From assembly GCA_026075535.2 (NCBI GenBank), contig AP026549.1, positions 7,998,001 to 8,062,000 of the forward strand: a stretch of 64,000 nucleotides of DNA, written 5' to 3'. The position numbers and the translations under genes were made by a program. This document shows, piece after piece, positions 32,449 to 44,091 of the stretch (the first letter of the stretch is position 1; the number at the start of each line of letters is the position of its first letter). Under the pieces are notes generated by a model. That model saw nothing but the letters and a program-made list of their open reading frames with translations. It had not been told where the DNA came from and searched no databases. This DNA comes from Tricholoma matsutake (Eukaryota; Basidiomycota; Agaricomycetes; Agaricales; Tricholomataceae).

Positions 32449-35400
32449 ATGCAAGCTTACCCTGGTTATACCACAGAACATGTCCTACTCAGTCTGCAAG
32501 CGTCCGTACTAGCATCAAGCAACAGTTTTCCAAAAATTAGGAACTTCTCGTACCAAAGATACAACCCATTAAGCTTCATCTATACCACTCAGCCTGACAG
32601 ACGTCATTTCCGTAGTCTCACTATGTCGGGTGCGCCTCAGCGACGTCTGAACCACATCCTGAGGGAGCTTACTCCTGCACCTCCTACCGTTGGCACACTG
32701 AAGCTGGGAGATATCACGTATCAAGTGCCGGCATCTTTCAACCCATCGAGGCTCTCTCACTCGAAGGAATTACTCGACATTCAGGATCCAGTGAACCGTG
32801 ACAATCTGCACTTTATGCTGCAGAAGTATTTGCTTGGACAAGATGTGTTTTTGGTTTCGCAACCAGGGCCGTATGCTAGAAGGCTTACGTTGACTTTTGC
32901 GAGGTACGAGGTTTGGTGTTCAAATGGCATCATGGGGACTTACGTGTGGAGAGGATAGTCTAATTAATGCCGAGTATGAGTATATTGCCTTGCATCGGGA
33001 TGTTGGTGAAACCGAGTTGAAGCAGGTGGGTACGCATTTGAACGTTGAACAATAGCTATCAACTTTGCCTTCGAACTGTCTAGGGAAGGGAGATCAGGAA
33101 GGGAGGGAATTTGGTTTATGTGGATAGCCCCGCAGTCAGCGCAGTTAAACATGGACGATTGTTAATCTTAGAAGGAATTGAGAAGGCGGAGCGTGGTATT
33201 ATGCCGGTAGGTGGTGTCCTCAGTTGTACCTCGGGTGACTTATCTCGGAACAATGAAGGTCCTCAATAATCTGTTGGAGAATCGCGAAATGTAAGGATCC
33301 CATCCGGGAATCTCGTCTTTTAACTACATTCCATCCCTAGGAATTTAGACGATGGAACGCACATCATTCATCCCCATAGACATGCTCTCCTAGAGGCAGT
33401 TGACTCAGGTGAAAGACGCGATTTCATACCTGCGCATAAGAATTTTCGCGTTATTGCCATCGCCGCACCCGTTCCGCCCTACACCGGATACCCGCTAGAC
33501 CCTCCCTTTCGTAGTCGCTTCCAAGCTCGTTTTATTGACCCCATTGGATCTTCAATGGCTCTGATACATACATCCACGCACACCCCTCACCCTCTATTCA
33601 CGAAACTGCGCAACCTCATCCTCTCCACCCAATTCGCCACCGAATCCCGACATGCGCTCGAAGTAGTCTCGAAAACAACACTTCCCCCGTTTCCACAGAC
33701 TGCGCTGGTAAAACTTTCCAGCCTTATCTCTAAGTTTCCGCCTCCCGAGAAACCTTCCCCAGCTCAGCTTGCACGACTGGTTTTGACCATCCACCCCGCC
33801 TTGATCTACGCCCCGTTCCAGGCTTGGGCAGTGCTTAGCAGGCATGCGGAGGAAGCTGGACTTGGCGAGCTCGGTAGTCCTTCTATGACTTCGATAGATG
33901 AGCGGATAGGGTTGTTTGGATATCGTGTGATGGCTATCGAACGTGTGGATAAAATGACGGCAAGAGTGACGTTTGAAAGTTCTAATGATGTACCACATGT
34001 GGTGCTCTCCGTTCCTGCTGGACTAAAACCTTTTCGACCATTCCCATTCAGTGGAACCCTAGAATTCTACCCTACGGATCGATTCATGGGCCTCTTGACC
34101 AGCTTTATACAGGCGCATGCACTGGGTTGGGACATCTCTCTGATACCGCCCGCCATGCCATCCACGGCATCGACATCGACCTCGACGTTGGTGAGAATCT
34201 TCGGGCAGTTGCTTGGATATGAGACGGAGGTTGTGCATATGTACAAAGAGCTCGGAGGCAGAGAGCTAGTAATGCGCAGAAAGATTGAGGATGGCGGTGC
34301 GACTACTTGGGGGCCAAGGTAGCTATCTTCTGGTGTTACTAAAACTCGATCTTACTCTCTGTTAGCCCGTTGATTGAAGGAGCGTGGGCTGGCCATCTTG
34401 TCCATCTCTCCAGTCTCGATGTCATTGGCTCGACAGGAGGATCGTTGGCGCGGCTCATGCAAGACAGGGAGATTGAACTTTGGGAGAATAAGCGTATTGT
34501 TTCTGAAGCTTCGTCAGACGAGGTATGATATTGCTATTTCAATCATTCCACAGCTAAGCCTTCCCTCATATCAGGTAACTAACGGAGAATTGTCCGTTGT
34601 CCGACCTTCCTTCCGGGTTATCAGCACGGCTTCCAAATCCCAACCTCTCAAAGACTGGCTCTCAGATGAGCACGCCAACATGTTCTTCCCCATCCCCAGC
34701 CAACCTATGGACCGTAAGGAAGAAGCCGACATACTCCTATCGACAGGATGTCCATCTCCCCTCGTAGAGGTTTTGGTTTCCTTTGCCGAGAAGTACAGGG
34801 AAAGTATATCTGCGGACAATATACTGAAGAATAGAAAACTTGGCACGCGTTCATTGGTTCGGATTGCGCACAGGCTGGCAATGTTCCCACATGACAACGA
34901 TTTGAATTCAATCATCAGTCGGACGTTGCTGGCTGAGTTCTTGCCTGCGAGTGAACGGATGAACCTCGATACACTGTTAGAAGAGGTAAATATCGAGATG
35001 AAAACACCACCGGTATGTCCGTGGTTTCTTGTGCGTGTGAAGTCACTCACGAAGGATACTATACTAGTATAATCCAAGTCCCGTTGTCGAAGGATCCTGT
35101 CTTGTTTTCCCTGGGTCCAACAGCGCAGGCGACAGTTCTTCCCAGGTCACGATTGCTCGGTTTGATCCCTCTCATGATGCCGAAGGCGCGGCCTCACATG
35201 TGCCACACATGGACCACTTCTACGATAATAGTTTGCAGACAGGCCTGATGCGTGATCTGGCCATTGATTTGGAGCTCCTTGGCGAGCATGTCGTGTTGTT
35301 GGGTAATCAGGTATCGGGTCTCTGACACTTACGGATTGAAACGCCGTCTCTTAACGTCAGTTGTTGTAGGGAGTTGGGAAGAATAAAATTATCGACCGGT

Positions 35401-38127
35401 AAGTCACGTTCAGCCTGTTGTTCAAATGTCGTCCTCATCTATTTAGGCTGTGCCAGGTATGAATTCGAGCGAATCATTTTCACAAGAGCTCAATTCGATT
35501 GTAGCTGCTGGGCCGTCCTAGAGAATATATCCAGCTACATCGTGATACCACCGTTAACCAACTGATGTTCACGACCTCCTTAGAAAATGGTGTAATCAAC
35601 TACACAGATTCTCCCCTTCTCCGGGCAGCGACGTTCGGGCGTGTAATCATCATCGATGAAGCCGATAAGGCTCCTGAGCACGTAGTCGCCATCTTCCGCA
35701 GTCTCGCAGGGTATGGGGAGTTAACTCTGTCAGATGGTCGACGTGTACGTCGGGTTCGAGAGCGAGACGGTGATATTGCTGTTCACCCAAACTTCCGGCT
35801 TGTTTTGCTTGCGAACCGGCCAGGATATCGTGAGTACTTGCGCGTGATATTGGTCCTGGGTTTTCACTCTAGTCTAGCATTCCTTGGGAATCATTTTTTG
35901 CAGGTTCTTGGGGAGAACTTTAGTGCGCACTCTGTGTCGAACCCGGACCAAGCGTCGGAGCGTAGACTTCTGGAACAATTGGCGCCGGAACTTAGTAAAG
36001 ACATAATTCTGAGGCTTGTTGGGGCGTTCCATGATCTACGCAGGGGGTATGATAGTGGCGTTCTGAGCTATCCATACTCGTTGCGAGGTGAGTAAACACG
36101 TGTTCTTGTCCTTTGCCGCAGAGCAGTTGATGATCGCAATCCAGAACTGATTAATCTGATTCGACATATGCGAGCTTACCCGCAAGATTCTCTTGGAGAT
36201 GCTCTCCGCAATGTTTTTGACTTTGATATCTATAAGCCAGAAACCATCGATAAATTGGCGCAGATCCTGCAACATCACGGGTGTGTTGTAGTCGCTGTTC
36301 TACTACGATTTCCTTAGCTGAATTATGCTTTAGTTTGCAAGTACCTTTGCTAGGTCTGGATGCCGCCCGCGAAGCTGCCAAGAAGAAAGTCGAAGAGATT
36401 GCATTTGAGCCAACGAATACAGAACTGACGGAACCTAAGGAGGGAAAGCACGATGATAAAGAACATTCAGGAGGGAATACATACGCAGGCGGTGTAAGCG
36501 CGCTTTTCATCCGATGGTTTGGACCAGGATTAACATAATCTGAAGACGGGTGGTCGTGACACGGCTGGTATAGGCGGACGCGGGGGATATAAGCGATTAT
36601 TTAAAGGCGGCGATATCAAGCAGGTGAGATTCTGAAAGAAAAAAATCGTTCCACTTTGACTGAGAGGTATGTGAGGTGCCGCAAGCTCTTAAGGACGATG
36701 TTCCCGACGACATCAAGGAGAAAGCTAGGGAGATGGCTCGTCAGGAGTTGCAACGCCGTTTGGAAGAGCTCAATATGTCTCCTGCCGAAGCATCAGGTTA
36801 TGGTGAACTTTTGGCGGCCACACAGACCCATATGTTATCATTACATGATCTACTAGAACGTAAGTCGTATACCTCAACCGGCGTTTTTCACTCAACATAC
36901 ACCGTTCTGTAATAGACCTCTCTGCGAAAGAGGAAGAACGTGTGTGGGTGAAACGTCAAACAGATGGCGAGCTCGATGATAGTCGTCTGACGGAAGGACT
37001 GACTGGTGAGGCCACTGTTTACAAGCGTCGTGGGATGGAAAAGCCCGAGCTTGGCAGGCCTCAGATCAAGCAAGTTGCTGTCTTTCCCAACCGTTTGCGC
37101 CCATCTGATCATTACGTAGACCGAAGAGGATTAGATTTATCTTTGACCTTAGCGCTTCGATGTGAGTGTTTTGCTCTGTGACGTTCTGAGGTTGATACCA
37201 AATTAAACCCTGATGCTTGATCAGGTATCGCTTTCAATATGATGCTCGACTGCAGAGAAGCATGGAAACCGGTATTTGCAAACATTGCCCAATAATATAT
37301 AATGGTGTTGACCATATCGTAGCGGCCATGTTGATGGAAACATTTGCACGGTTATCTCGTAAAGAGAAATATGTGTGGGATGTAAGCAATCTACTTTCTA
37401 TTTTTCTCTTTCGTCGTTGAACATCTGTCCTTAGATGTATGGTCATGTAAGAGAATTATCCACAAATGCGCAGGTCTGATCCTGCTTTCAGTCTGGCGAT
37501 GGCCCCAATATTATACTGGTAGAGGCCAATAATCCACCAACTGAGCTGCGGGACCGCTGGAAAGTTGTGGAGAAGATGAACATGGTACCTCAATATGCGT
37601 TCGCAGGCGATTTTACTGGTCAGTTTCGCTCATGCAAAGCGACGTGATGATTCATGTTCCCTGAATTATAGTCGAGGCTATCGAGAAGGGTGTGAATGAT
37701 GTTGGAAAATTCGACGCAGGTCAGTGTTCTGTCGTTTTCGGTCCTGCGAACGATCTCTCAGGCGTGGCTGTAGACGACTGGTTTGTTATTGCAATTACGG
37801 TTCTGTTGTTCTGATGTCTCCTCCGTGTTCCGGTCTGATGAGGAACACCATAGGATGCCAATTTCGGACGGTACCAAATCACGCCTGAGGATCTGACCAG
37901 AGCAATGAGACGCAATCCCAAGGTCAACACAGCCCTCATCTGCATAGGGGAGGGTGCGGAAGCGTCTTGGTATGTGCTGTACATGTTATTATCCCTGCCC
38001 TTAAGCTTCGTAACGCTTGTATTTTAGGATTACTAAGAGTTTGCCTGGGAGGGGTTTTCGCGTGAAGAACACGGCAGATATCCCAACTGTTCTTCGAAGC
38101 ATCCTATCAACCATGATTGACCGGTAA
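32449..38127 (+). CDS. VWA8-type AAA+/von Willebrand factor A protein
   Basis: A large multi-exon gene matching eukaryotic VWA8, a dynein-like AAA+ ATPase with a C-terminal VWA domain that is mitochondrial in animals. Visible in order: KYLLGQDVFLVSQPGP in place of the first P-loop (about 32825); LHRDVGETELKQ; NLLENREMNLDDGTHI; a second P-loop LLGNQGVGKNKIIDR (35290-35400); VIIIDEADKAPEHVV Walker B (35650); VLLANRPGY; a Lys/Glu-rich linker ending near 36540; and the VWA domain with MIDAS FDLSASMYRF, formed across the intron near 37160-37225, then YGHSGDG and DDWFVIAIT. Stop TAA at 38125. At least fifteen short introns are needed. The ATG at 32449 gives a basic, acid-poor N-terminus resembling a mitochondrial presequence; the ATG at 32623 (MSGAPQRR) is the alternative start. 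No disabling change was found. Confidence 0.85.
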
Positions 38128-38545
38128 ATCTACTGCCGGTGAAGAAAGAGACACATATAGATAGCACTACAGTCATTATTTCAAATTTTGTGATGAATAA
38201 GGCCTGGAAACATCACGTGACAACATTCAATTATGCAGCGCAGCAGCGGAGGGTGAATGAATCAGAACAACCCTCGCAGTCATGCCAAGAACATGATCTC
38301 AAAAAAGTCAACAAACTCGTAATTGCAGGCTTTTGGTAGGATTTGGCTAGATACCTTAGTTCGAGAGGCCGAGCATCTCAAGGCAGTAAACAGTAAGCTA
38401 TCCTCCACCGACCCGGGCGCCGTCGCACACATGGTTTACACAAGGCTTACACTGGCTTACATGCCAGGATCAATGAATCCCAGGATGATGCTCCGCCATA
38501 CCACGTACGCAGAAGGTGTGGTACTGGCAGCAAACAGTATTAGAT
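38128..38545. other. interval between VWA8 and the first tRNA-Asn
   Basis: Open frames here continue through the tRNA gene and are probably chance. No family is recognised. Confidence 0.35.
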
Positions 38546-38629
38546 TGTCCCGTGGCTTAGTTGGTTACGGCGTCCGACTGTTAAAATTCTCCAATCGGAA
38601 GATCGAGAGTTCAAGTCTCTCCGGGACAG
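38546..38629 (+). tRNA. tRNA-Asn(GTT) with ~10-nt intron
   Basis: The acceptor arm TGTCCCG pairs with CGGGACA, with discriminator G as usual for Asn. The anticodon stem TCCGA/TCGGA encloses CTGTTA plus about 10 intron nucleotides; anticodon GTT. The T arm is GAGAG-TTCAAGT-CTCTC. B-box-like GTTCAAGTC is present. A second copy with a different intron lies on the other strand at 40098-40180. Confidence 0.85.
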
Positions 38630-38885
38630 GAAGTCTTTTGTTGAGCTTCTTATATGTAGCACAGCTCGAAGAAGAAGCAAAATTGATCGTGCCTGTCTAT
38701 TTTTTGCGAATCTCCGACGGACCTTTGACCGTTTGTTTTGACCGGATGCTGTGTGGTGATGAGCAAATTAGAGACACCCCATTGGCTAATCCAATATTAT
38801 TCAACACGTGGTGTACACCCTCATTCCGCATTTATAAATCCCTTTTAAGATTTCACCTTTTCCTGCAACTCAACATTTAATTCCA

Positions 38886-39925
38886 ATGTCATCCAATGCC
38901 ACAGCTGTACCAGAACCAGGTCTCCATACATCTCTCAATGGTACCAGCACCCACCATGTCCAATCCTCTACCGAAACGATTGTAAAGTGTGCAAGACCGA
39001 CTCCCGAAACTGGTATCTGCTGCAAGGAACTGAAAAAAGAAGAGCGAACTCTTGTTGACCCAGACGTAGTGCGTGATGTGTGAGCCTGACGTGTTTATTT
39101 TATCCACCATTGAGATGCTTACTGGTCCTTGTACAGAATAATCGGGCTATCCGACGGTCTGACCGTTCCTTTCGCTTTAACGGCGGGGCTTTCTGCATTG
39201 GGCGAATCGAAGTATGTCGTCCTTGCAGGACTCGCAGAACTCATCGCGGGCTGCATCTCCATGGGAATTGGCGGGTTCCTTGCTTCTCAATCTGAGCGGG
39301 ATCATTATCGCTACCTGCGGCAACAGACTGCTGCCCGTGTGGATCGGAGCTGTGCTGGTGAGATGGACCGCGAGGTTGCTGAGATCCTGTCGCCACTTGG
39401 TGTCAGTGACAAAGCATGCAATGGTGTCGCGCAATCCCTGCGAGAAGCGGAGGAAGAGTACGATGAGCGCTTGGTCTCTGGAGCTCATGGAGATCCTGAA
39501 ACTGCCAGCTTGCGGTGGAGCAAAGATGTGGGTCTTACCGCATTCTTCTTGAAATTTGGGAAAGGAATGGGTACGTTATTTTCTTCCTTTCTGTGTTACT
39601 GTTCTTTAATTCATGCTGTGTTCACACAGAGGAAGTCAAAGACAGCCGGCTGTATATCTCCGCCTTTACAATTGGCATGGGCTACCTCCTTGGTGGACTC
39701 ATTCCGCTACTCCCTTACTTCTTTATACCTCACGCCAAGATCGCTCTGATATATTCGTGTATTGTCACCGGGATCGTTCTGTTGATATTTGGTGCGGTCA
39801 AGTCGCATGTTACTGGCGCTGGTGCTGGTACCTATGGATATGTCTGGGGCGCGGTGAGCACGCTGCTGGTCGGTGGTTTGGCTGCTGGAGCTGCATTCGG
39901 TATCGTTAGAGTCTTGGAGACCTGA
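38886..39925 (+). CDS. CCC1/VIT1-family vacuolar iron/manganese transporter
   Basis: Three exons: 38886-39079, 39137-39570 and 39630-39925 (introns gtgagc...tacag and gtacgt...cacag). The spliced protein is about 307 residues. It begins with a polar N-terminus (MSSNATAVPEPG), then the family signature IIGLSDGLTVPFALTAGLS in TM1, KYVVLAGLAELIAGCISMG in TM2, and GFLASQSERDHY leading into the acidic cytosolic metal-binding loop (EMDREVAEILSPLG, EAEEEYDERL). It ends with three C-terminal membrane helices (YISAFTIGMGYLLGG, IYSCIVTGIVLLIFG, VSTLLVGGLAAGAAF). Family members import Fe2+/Mn2+ into the vacuole for detoxification. All conserved blocks are intact. It is flanked by two convergent tRNA-Asn genes. 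Confidence 0.9.
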
Positions 39926-40097
39926 AGACATTCCGGCTTACATACATAAGTATGGCATGCTGAAGATATGCACTCAGCCTAGCTTATACTCAGTATATTT
40001 ATTAAATTGATGACCTGAGGGAACCCGGAAAAGGGAACAACAATCTGCTTAAAGTGAGTATGACGTATGCGTACGTGAGATAGAAGTCAAAAATTTA

Positions 40098-40180
40098 CTG
40101 TCCCGGAGAGACTTGAACTCTCGATCTTCCGATTTGAGGTATTAACAGTCGGACGCCGTAACCAACTAAGCCACGGGACA
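40098..40180 (-). tRNA. tRNA-Asn(GTT) with ~9-nt intron
   Basis: The reverse complement reads TGTCCCGTGGCTTAG... with the same arms as the copy at 38546. The intron between anticodon and stem differs (tacctcaa-like, about 9 nt against 10), while mature positions appear identical. Opposite strand to the first copy. Confidence 0.85.
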
Positions 40181-40850
40181 AGTCCCAAAGATTACTTCCA
40201 TGAAGACCAAGTACACCGCCAGATGCTTCTGCATTTTAAACCTCAGATTGTTCCGAAACTGATTTGAGCGAATCAGTGAACCAAGTCTTCGGTAGCTGAT
40301 TTAAGATGATAAGTCGACCTGATTGATATAAAGTCTGTCCAACTTAAGAGTGGTGTAGGGGGTCCCATTGGTTGCCATCGGCCGAAATCAGGGAACATAT
40401 CGCACGTGAGATTCAGCTGAGGAGGGGCTCGTCAAGCATTGAGACCCCTGGTAGGCCGGAGACTCCTCCCAGTATCTCGGCCCACTTTCGGAATTAGCTG
40501 AATGTATTACAAAGCTTCTTCTTTAGGCTATATTTGGCACAGCTTGGGATCCGGTTGATAGAGACTATTAGTGAACTTCAGGACCCCAGATATCCCTATT
40601 CAAGTTTTCTGTTTGGACACTTTTGGTCGATTCTTGTCCAGATTGCCTCTAGCCTCGACTGTCTTTTGGGCTCCACACCTTCCTAAAAAGGAAATTTTTG
40701 ATAGATGGACAGAAAAAGGCTGCCAAACTTGTCTTCCACACATTGAAAATGCCAAAATTGCATAATATTAATTTGACATCATCTATAGTCCAGTCCAGCA
40801 GTTTTCTTGCCATTTTTGGCAAAACACCATGACTGGGTTACTATAAAAGG
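40181..40850. other. unassigned interval downstream of the tRNA pair
   Basis: No recognised gene. Short frames such as 40571-40765 show no family resemblance. AT content rises toward the transposon belt that starts at 40851. Confidence 0.35.
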
Positions 40851-41690
40851 TGTTAGGAAACAGCCCCATTACATAATAAATTTTTTATTTTATTATACTA
40901 TGCTGATTTACACTCAATATGCTTATGCATGAGGCATGAGAATTTTCAGTAGCAACAATGTACAATATATGTAACATAGTATATAAACTAAAATATAGGG
41001 TTGAGGAAGGCATTAACTAGGGTTCCAGGCAGATTAGTAGGTGTCACCCTAACAAAAGAACACAACCTTTCATATCAGTGCACCTTCTCTTACTTCCACA
41101 TATGTCATTGTTTCATTGTGCCACACCCATTTACTCATCCTTTTGGCATGAGCCAGAAGTAACCATGCATATGTAATCTACCTTTTCTTTTGTAAGCCAA
41201 TGCCAGGCCTCGCCTTACATTGCAACTGCCAGTGATCAAGAGGCAGTGCTCATCATTAGGACAGCTGTAACCAGACAACCAATTGGATCTTGTTTAGTTA
41301 CAATTTACATTACTCTATTCAGATGACTATCTTAGTTACAAGCTGAGTTTAGTGATATCTCTGAGATAAGACACTATTAGAAGGGGTATTGATCTGAGGT
41401 GCCTTAGCCAAAGAAGTGATCCATCACAGATCTATCCATTATTTCTGAACCATCAACTTCTAATCCCATCTCTAATCCCATTCCACCCCTGCACTAGAGG
41501 CAAAGATTCTGTGCTTATGGTGCAAATGCTGCAACTAGTGTTGGTGCTCATAGCATCACAGCCCAGTCAAGCAGAAAGTACAGCCACAGATAACAAAGAT
41601 GATGAGATGAAGGAGATGGTGGAGTGGATTTACAGGATGATGTGCAGATGACAGAGAAGTCTGAAAATGGGGGGCAGGGACCAGTAGCCC
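40851..41690 (+). mobile_element. truncated Gypsy-1 relative: deleted LTR (40851-41054) plus 5' leader and gag start
   Basis: TGTTAGGAAAC at 40851 to CCCTAACA at 41054 is a 204-bp version of the Gypsy-1 LTR with internal deletions. The leader that follows (aaaagaacacaacc..., 'catatcagtgcaccttctct') is collinear with 15197-15690, and remains of the gag start reach about 41690. No polymerase or 3' LTR is present. The right boundary meets the degenerate edge of the satellite array. Confidence 0.75.
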
Positions 41691-41867
41691 TGCATTCTAA
41701 GTGTACACACACATCCACACAAACATGGTCACAATATGACATATTGAATGGGTACAACCTGCTGAACTCTCCCACCTCTCAGTTGCAATCATGATTACAT
41801 AAGACTGCAGATCTGTATTCAATGGCTTAGGTGCCACTGAACTTGTAATGGCACCAATACACCTTGT

Positions 41868-42395
41868 ATTAGCTACAGTATTTTTTAGATAATACCACAC
41901 TATTTGTCATGCCCCCACTACACCTTTAACCCCCTCATTGTCTGTTGTAGAAAATACTGCTGAAGTTGTAATGTCTTTACTACACACTCTACCAGCCACA
42001 GTATGTTGTAGGGAATACCATGGAGGGTGGTCATGTCTGTACTACACTGTTAACCCCTCATTGTCTGTGGTTAGAAATGCCCCTGAAGTTGTAATGTCTG
42101 TACTACACCCTCTACCAGCCACAGTATGTTGTACAAAATACCATGGAGGGTGGTCATGTCTGTACTACACCTTTAACCCCTTATTGTCTGTTGTAGGAAA
42201 TAATGCTGAAGTTGTAATGCCCTTAGTACACCCACTATAAGCCATAGTATGTTGTACAAAATACCATATAGGTGGTCATGTAATTACTACACATTTAACC
42301 TCTCATTGTCTGTGGTAGAAAATACCCCTGAAGTTGTAATGTCCTTACTACACCCTCTACCAGCCACAGTATGTTGGACAAAATACCATGGAGGT
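41868..42395 (+). repeat. ~61-bp satellite array, left block, alternating A/B dimers
   Basis: From 41917 the sequence is a head-to-tail array of about 61-bp monomers, each beginning ctacac and ending near gta/tta. Type B has aacccctcattgtctg...gaagttgtaatg, and type A has ctaccagccacagtatg...accatggaggtggtcatg. They alternate B-A-B-A over eight monomers, giving a dimer period of about 121 bp. A degenerate monomer lies at 41868-41916. The array is cut at 42395 by the young Gypsy element. Confidence 0.85.
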
Positions 42396-42821
42396 TGTAA
42401 GGGGACTAAGGGGGTGCCCTGTGTGTTTTTCCTATTTTTTATGTTTGTCCCATATTTTTCCCCACCTCATTTCCTTCTATTCTTCATTTTCTATGATTTT
42501 TCCGGATTTTATTACTAATTTTCCCTTGCTATCATGTTTGTATATGTTGACACTTTTATATTTAGAGGCGGAGTACCCCTTCCGACACATACCCCTTGGT
42601 ATGATGTCATTCGGCGGCCTTGATCCGCCTATCTCCGCCTTTTTCTATTTTTAGGTTATATTTGATTTTTGTCGTCTTCACATATACTGGGCATCAGCAA
42701 GGGGATCCTTAGAGTTTTCTCTTCGGATTTCCCTTTGCTAGGTGTGCCCCCAATGCCTATATTATGTAGTATAATTTTAACTTCGGATTTCCCTTTGCTA
42801 GAGGCTTAGGTTGCCCTTATA
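42396..42821 (+). repeat. Gypsy-2 5' LTR
   Basis: 426 bp, TGTAAGGG...CCCTTATA. It contains an internal direct repeat of cttcggatttccctttgcta (near 42722 and 42781). No primer-binding match to a familiar tRNA 3' end was recognised in the 'gtagaaaactctcccc' that follows. Confidence 0.95.
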
Positions 42822-42987
42822 GTAGAAAACTCTCCCCTAAGGCCCGAAAATCGCGAACGCGCTGCCCAAAATAGGCAGGTACGGACTGGACGACGCTTCC
42901 CAAAGCTCCACAGAGTCCCTACACACCGTTCCAGATACTCTCGCCTTTATTGCGCCGCCATTTTCGCCAAATGCGCTCCCTAGCGAC

Positions 42988-44091
42988 ATGGACGCATCAG
43001 AACGCTTCGACGCGCTTGAAAGCGATGTTTCCGGAATGCGCGCGCAAATCGACTCGCTTAAATCTACGATTGAAAACTTCGTTAGGACCCTCCAGGCTAA
43101 CCCTACGACTAATAGTTCCCCCTTCACGACTCCAAGCGCACCCAACAACGATGTTTTGCCAAACGCGTCCACTAAGGAACGTGCCCAGATCAAACCGTCC
43201 CCCCCCGCCGAATTTAATGGTGCACGTGCGCAGGGACATGCATTCCTTAATTCCTGTGAGTTATACATTAGTCTCCAGTCGCATCAATTCGTCGATGAGG
43301 CTGCAAAAATTTATTGGGCCTTCACATACATGAAATCTGAACGCGCCTATCTCTATGTGGACCGTATCCTACGTCAAACTAAAGAACTCGGTTCTCTACC
43401 TTTCTCCACTTGGGGTGACTTTCGAGCTGAGTTCGTACGCCACTTCTGCCCCCTCAATGAACGCCACCGAGCAGTGACACGACTTGAGTCATCCACTTAC
43501 CACCAGGGACGTCAATCCGTGGACGACTATATCGATGAGTTCAAGGATTTGGTGGACATGGCAGGGTATGGGAGTGGGTTACCAGTGGTGGTGAAGTTCC
43601 GACGGGGGCTCAACCGAGAAATTCAGGACCAGATTGCACAGATGTTGGAAGGGCGCCCAGCGGACGATGATATCCTTGCTTGGTATGAAGCTGCTTCACT
43701 CTGTGACGAGAACCGACTCACAAATGCGGCGTTTAATGCTGCATTCCGTGCTCCAACTACCACTCATACACCCTACACCTTCAATCAAAGCCTCCCCCGC
43801 CCTAACCCCATTCCTGCTCGTCAAACTCCCACACCAGCCATCAATATCCCAGTACCAATGGATGTTGATGCAGCCCGCAGCCGTGCACGTAAGTTGGATC
43901 TCTGCTACCATTGTGGGGAACCTGGACACAGGCATCATCAGGATATCCGCATGCTCACCCCCGAGGGACGAGACGAACTCCTGCAAGATCTGTTGGCACT
44001 TGTAGATGTTGAGGAAGCGAAGGATCAAGTTGTAGAGGAGGTTAAGCTGGAAGTTGTAGAGGAGCAGGATTTTCCTATTCGCAGCGAGTGA
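42988..44091 (+). CDS. Gypsy-2 gag, with damaged zinc knuckle
   Basis: A 367-codon frame: MDASERFDALESDVSGM, a coiled N-terminus, a proline/serine linker, then the retrotrans_gag capsid domain (GHAFLNSCELYISLQ, IYWAFTYMKSERAYLY, EFVRHFCPLNERHRA, YIDEFKDLVDMAGY). The C-terminal zinc knuckle is incomplete: CYHCGEPGHRHHQDI lacks the final Cys. The minus-strand relative at 58083-58442 has five extra residues (ARVCP) there, so a 15-base deletion is likely. Gag packages element RNA into virus-like particles. The pol frame opens in the -1 direction; the overlap lies between the pol-frame stop at 44043 and the gag stop at 44089-44091, with no classical slippery heptamer seen. Confidence 0.85.
   Translation: MDASERFDALESDVSGMRAQIDSLKSTIENFVRTLQANPTTNSSPFTTPSAPNNDVLPNASTKERAQIKPSPPAEFNGARAQGHAFLNSCELYISLQSHQFVDEAAKIYWAFTYMKSERAYLYVDRILRQTKELGSLPFSTWGDFRAEFVRHFCPLNERHRAVTRLESSTYHQGRQSVDDYIDEFKDLVDMAGYGSGLPVVVKFRRGLNREIQDQIAQMLEGRPADDDILAWYEAASLCDENRLTNAAFNAAFRAPTTTHTPYTFNQSLPRPNPIPARQTPTPAINIPVPMDVDAARSRARKLDLCYHCGEPGHRHHQDIRMLTPEGRDELLQDLLALVDVEEAKDQVVEEVKLEVVEEQDFPIRSE

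Noticed and set aside
34571..35077. 168-codon minus-strand frame
   Set aside because: Lies opposite well-supported VWA8 exons; shadow frame.
38323..38880. 185-codon frame after VWA8
   Set aside because: Runs straight through the tRNA-Asn gene and its flanks, and composition is not protein-like; treated as chance.
41917..42395. CRISPR-like array
   Set aside because: Regular period, but the repeats are contiguous ~61-bp monomers with no variable spacers, in a eukaryotic genome; it is a satellite.
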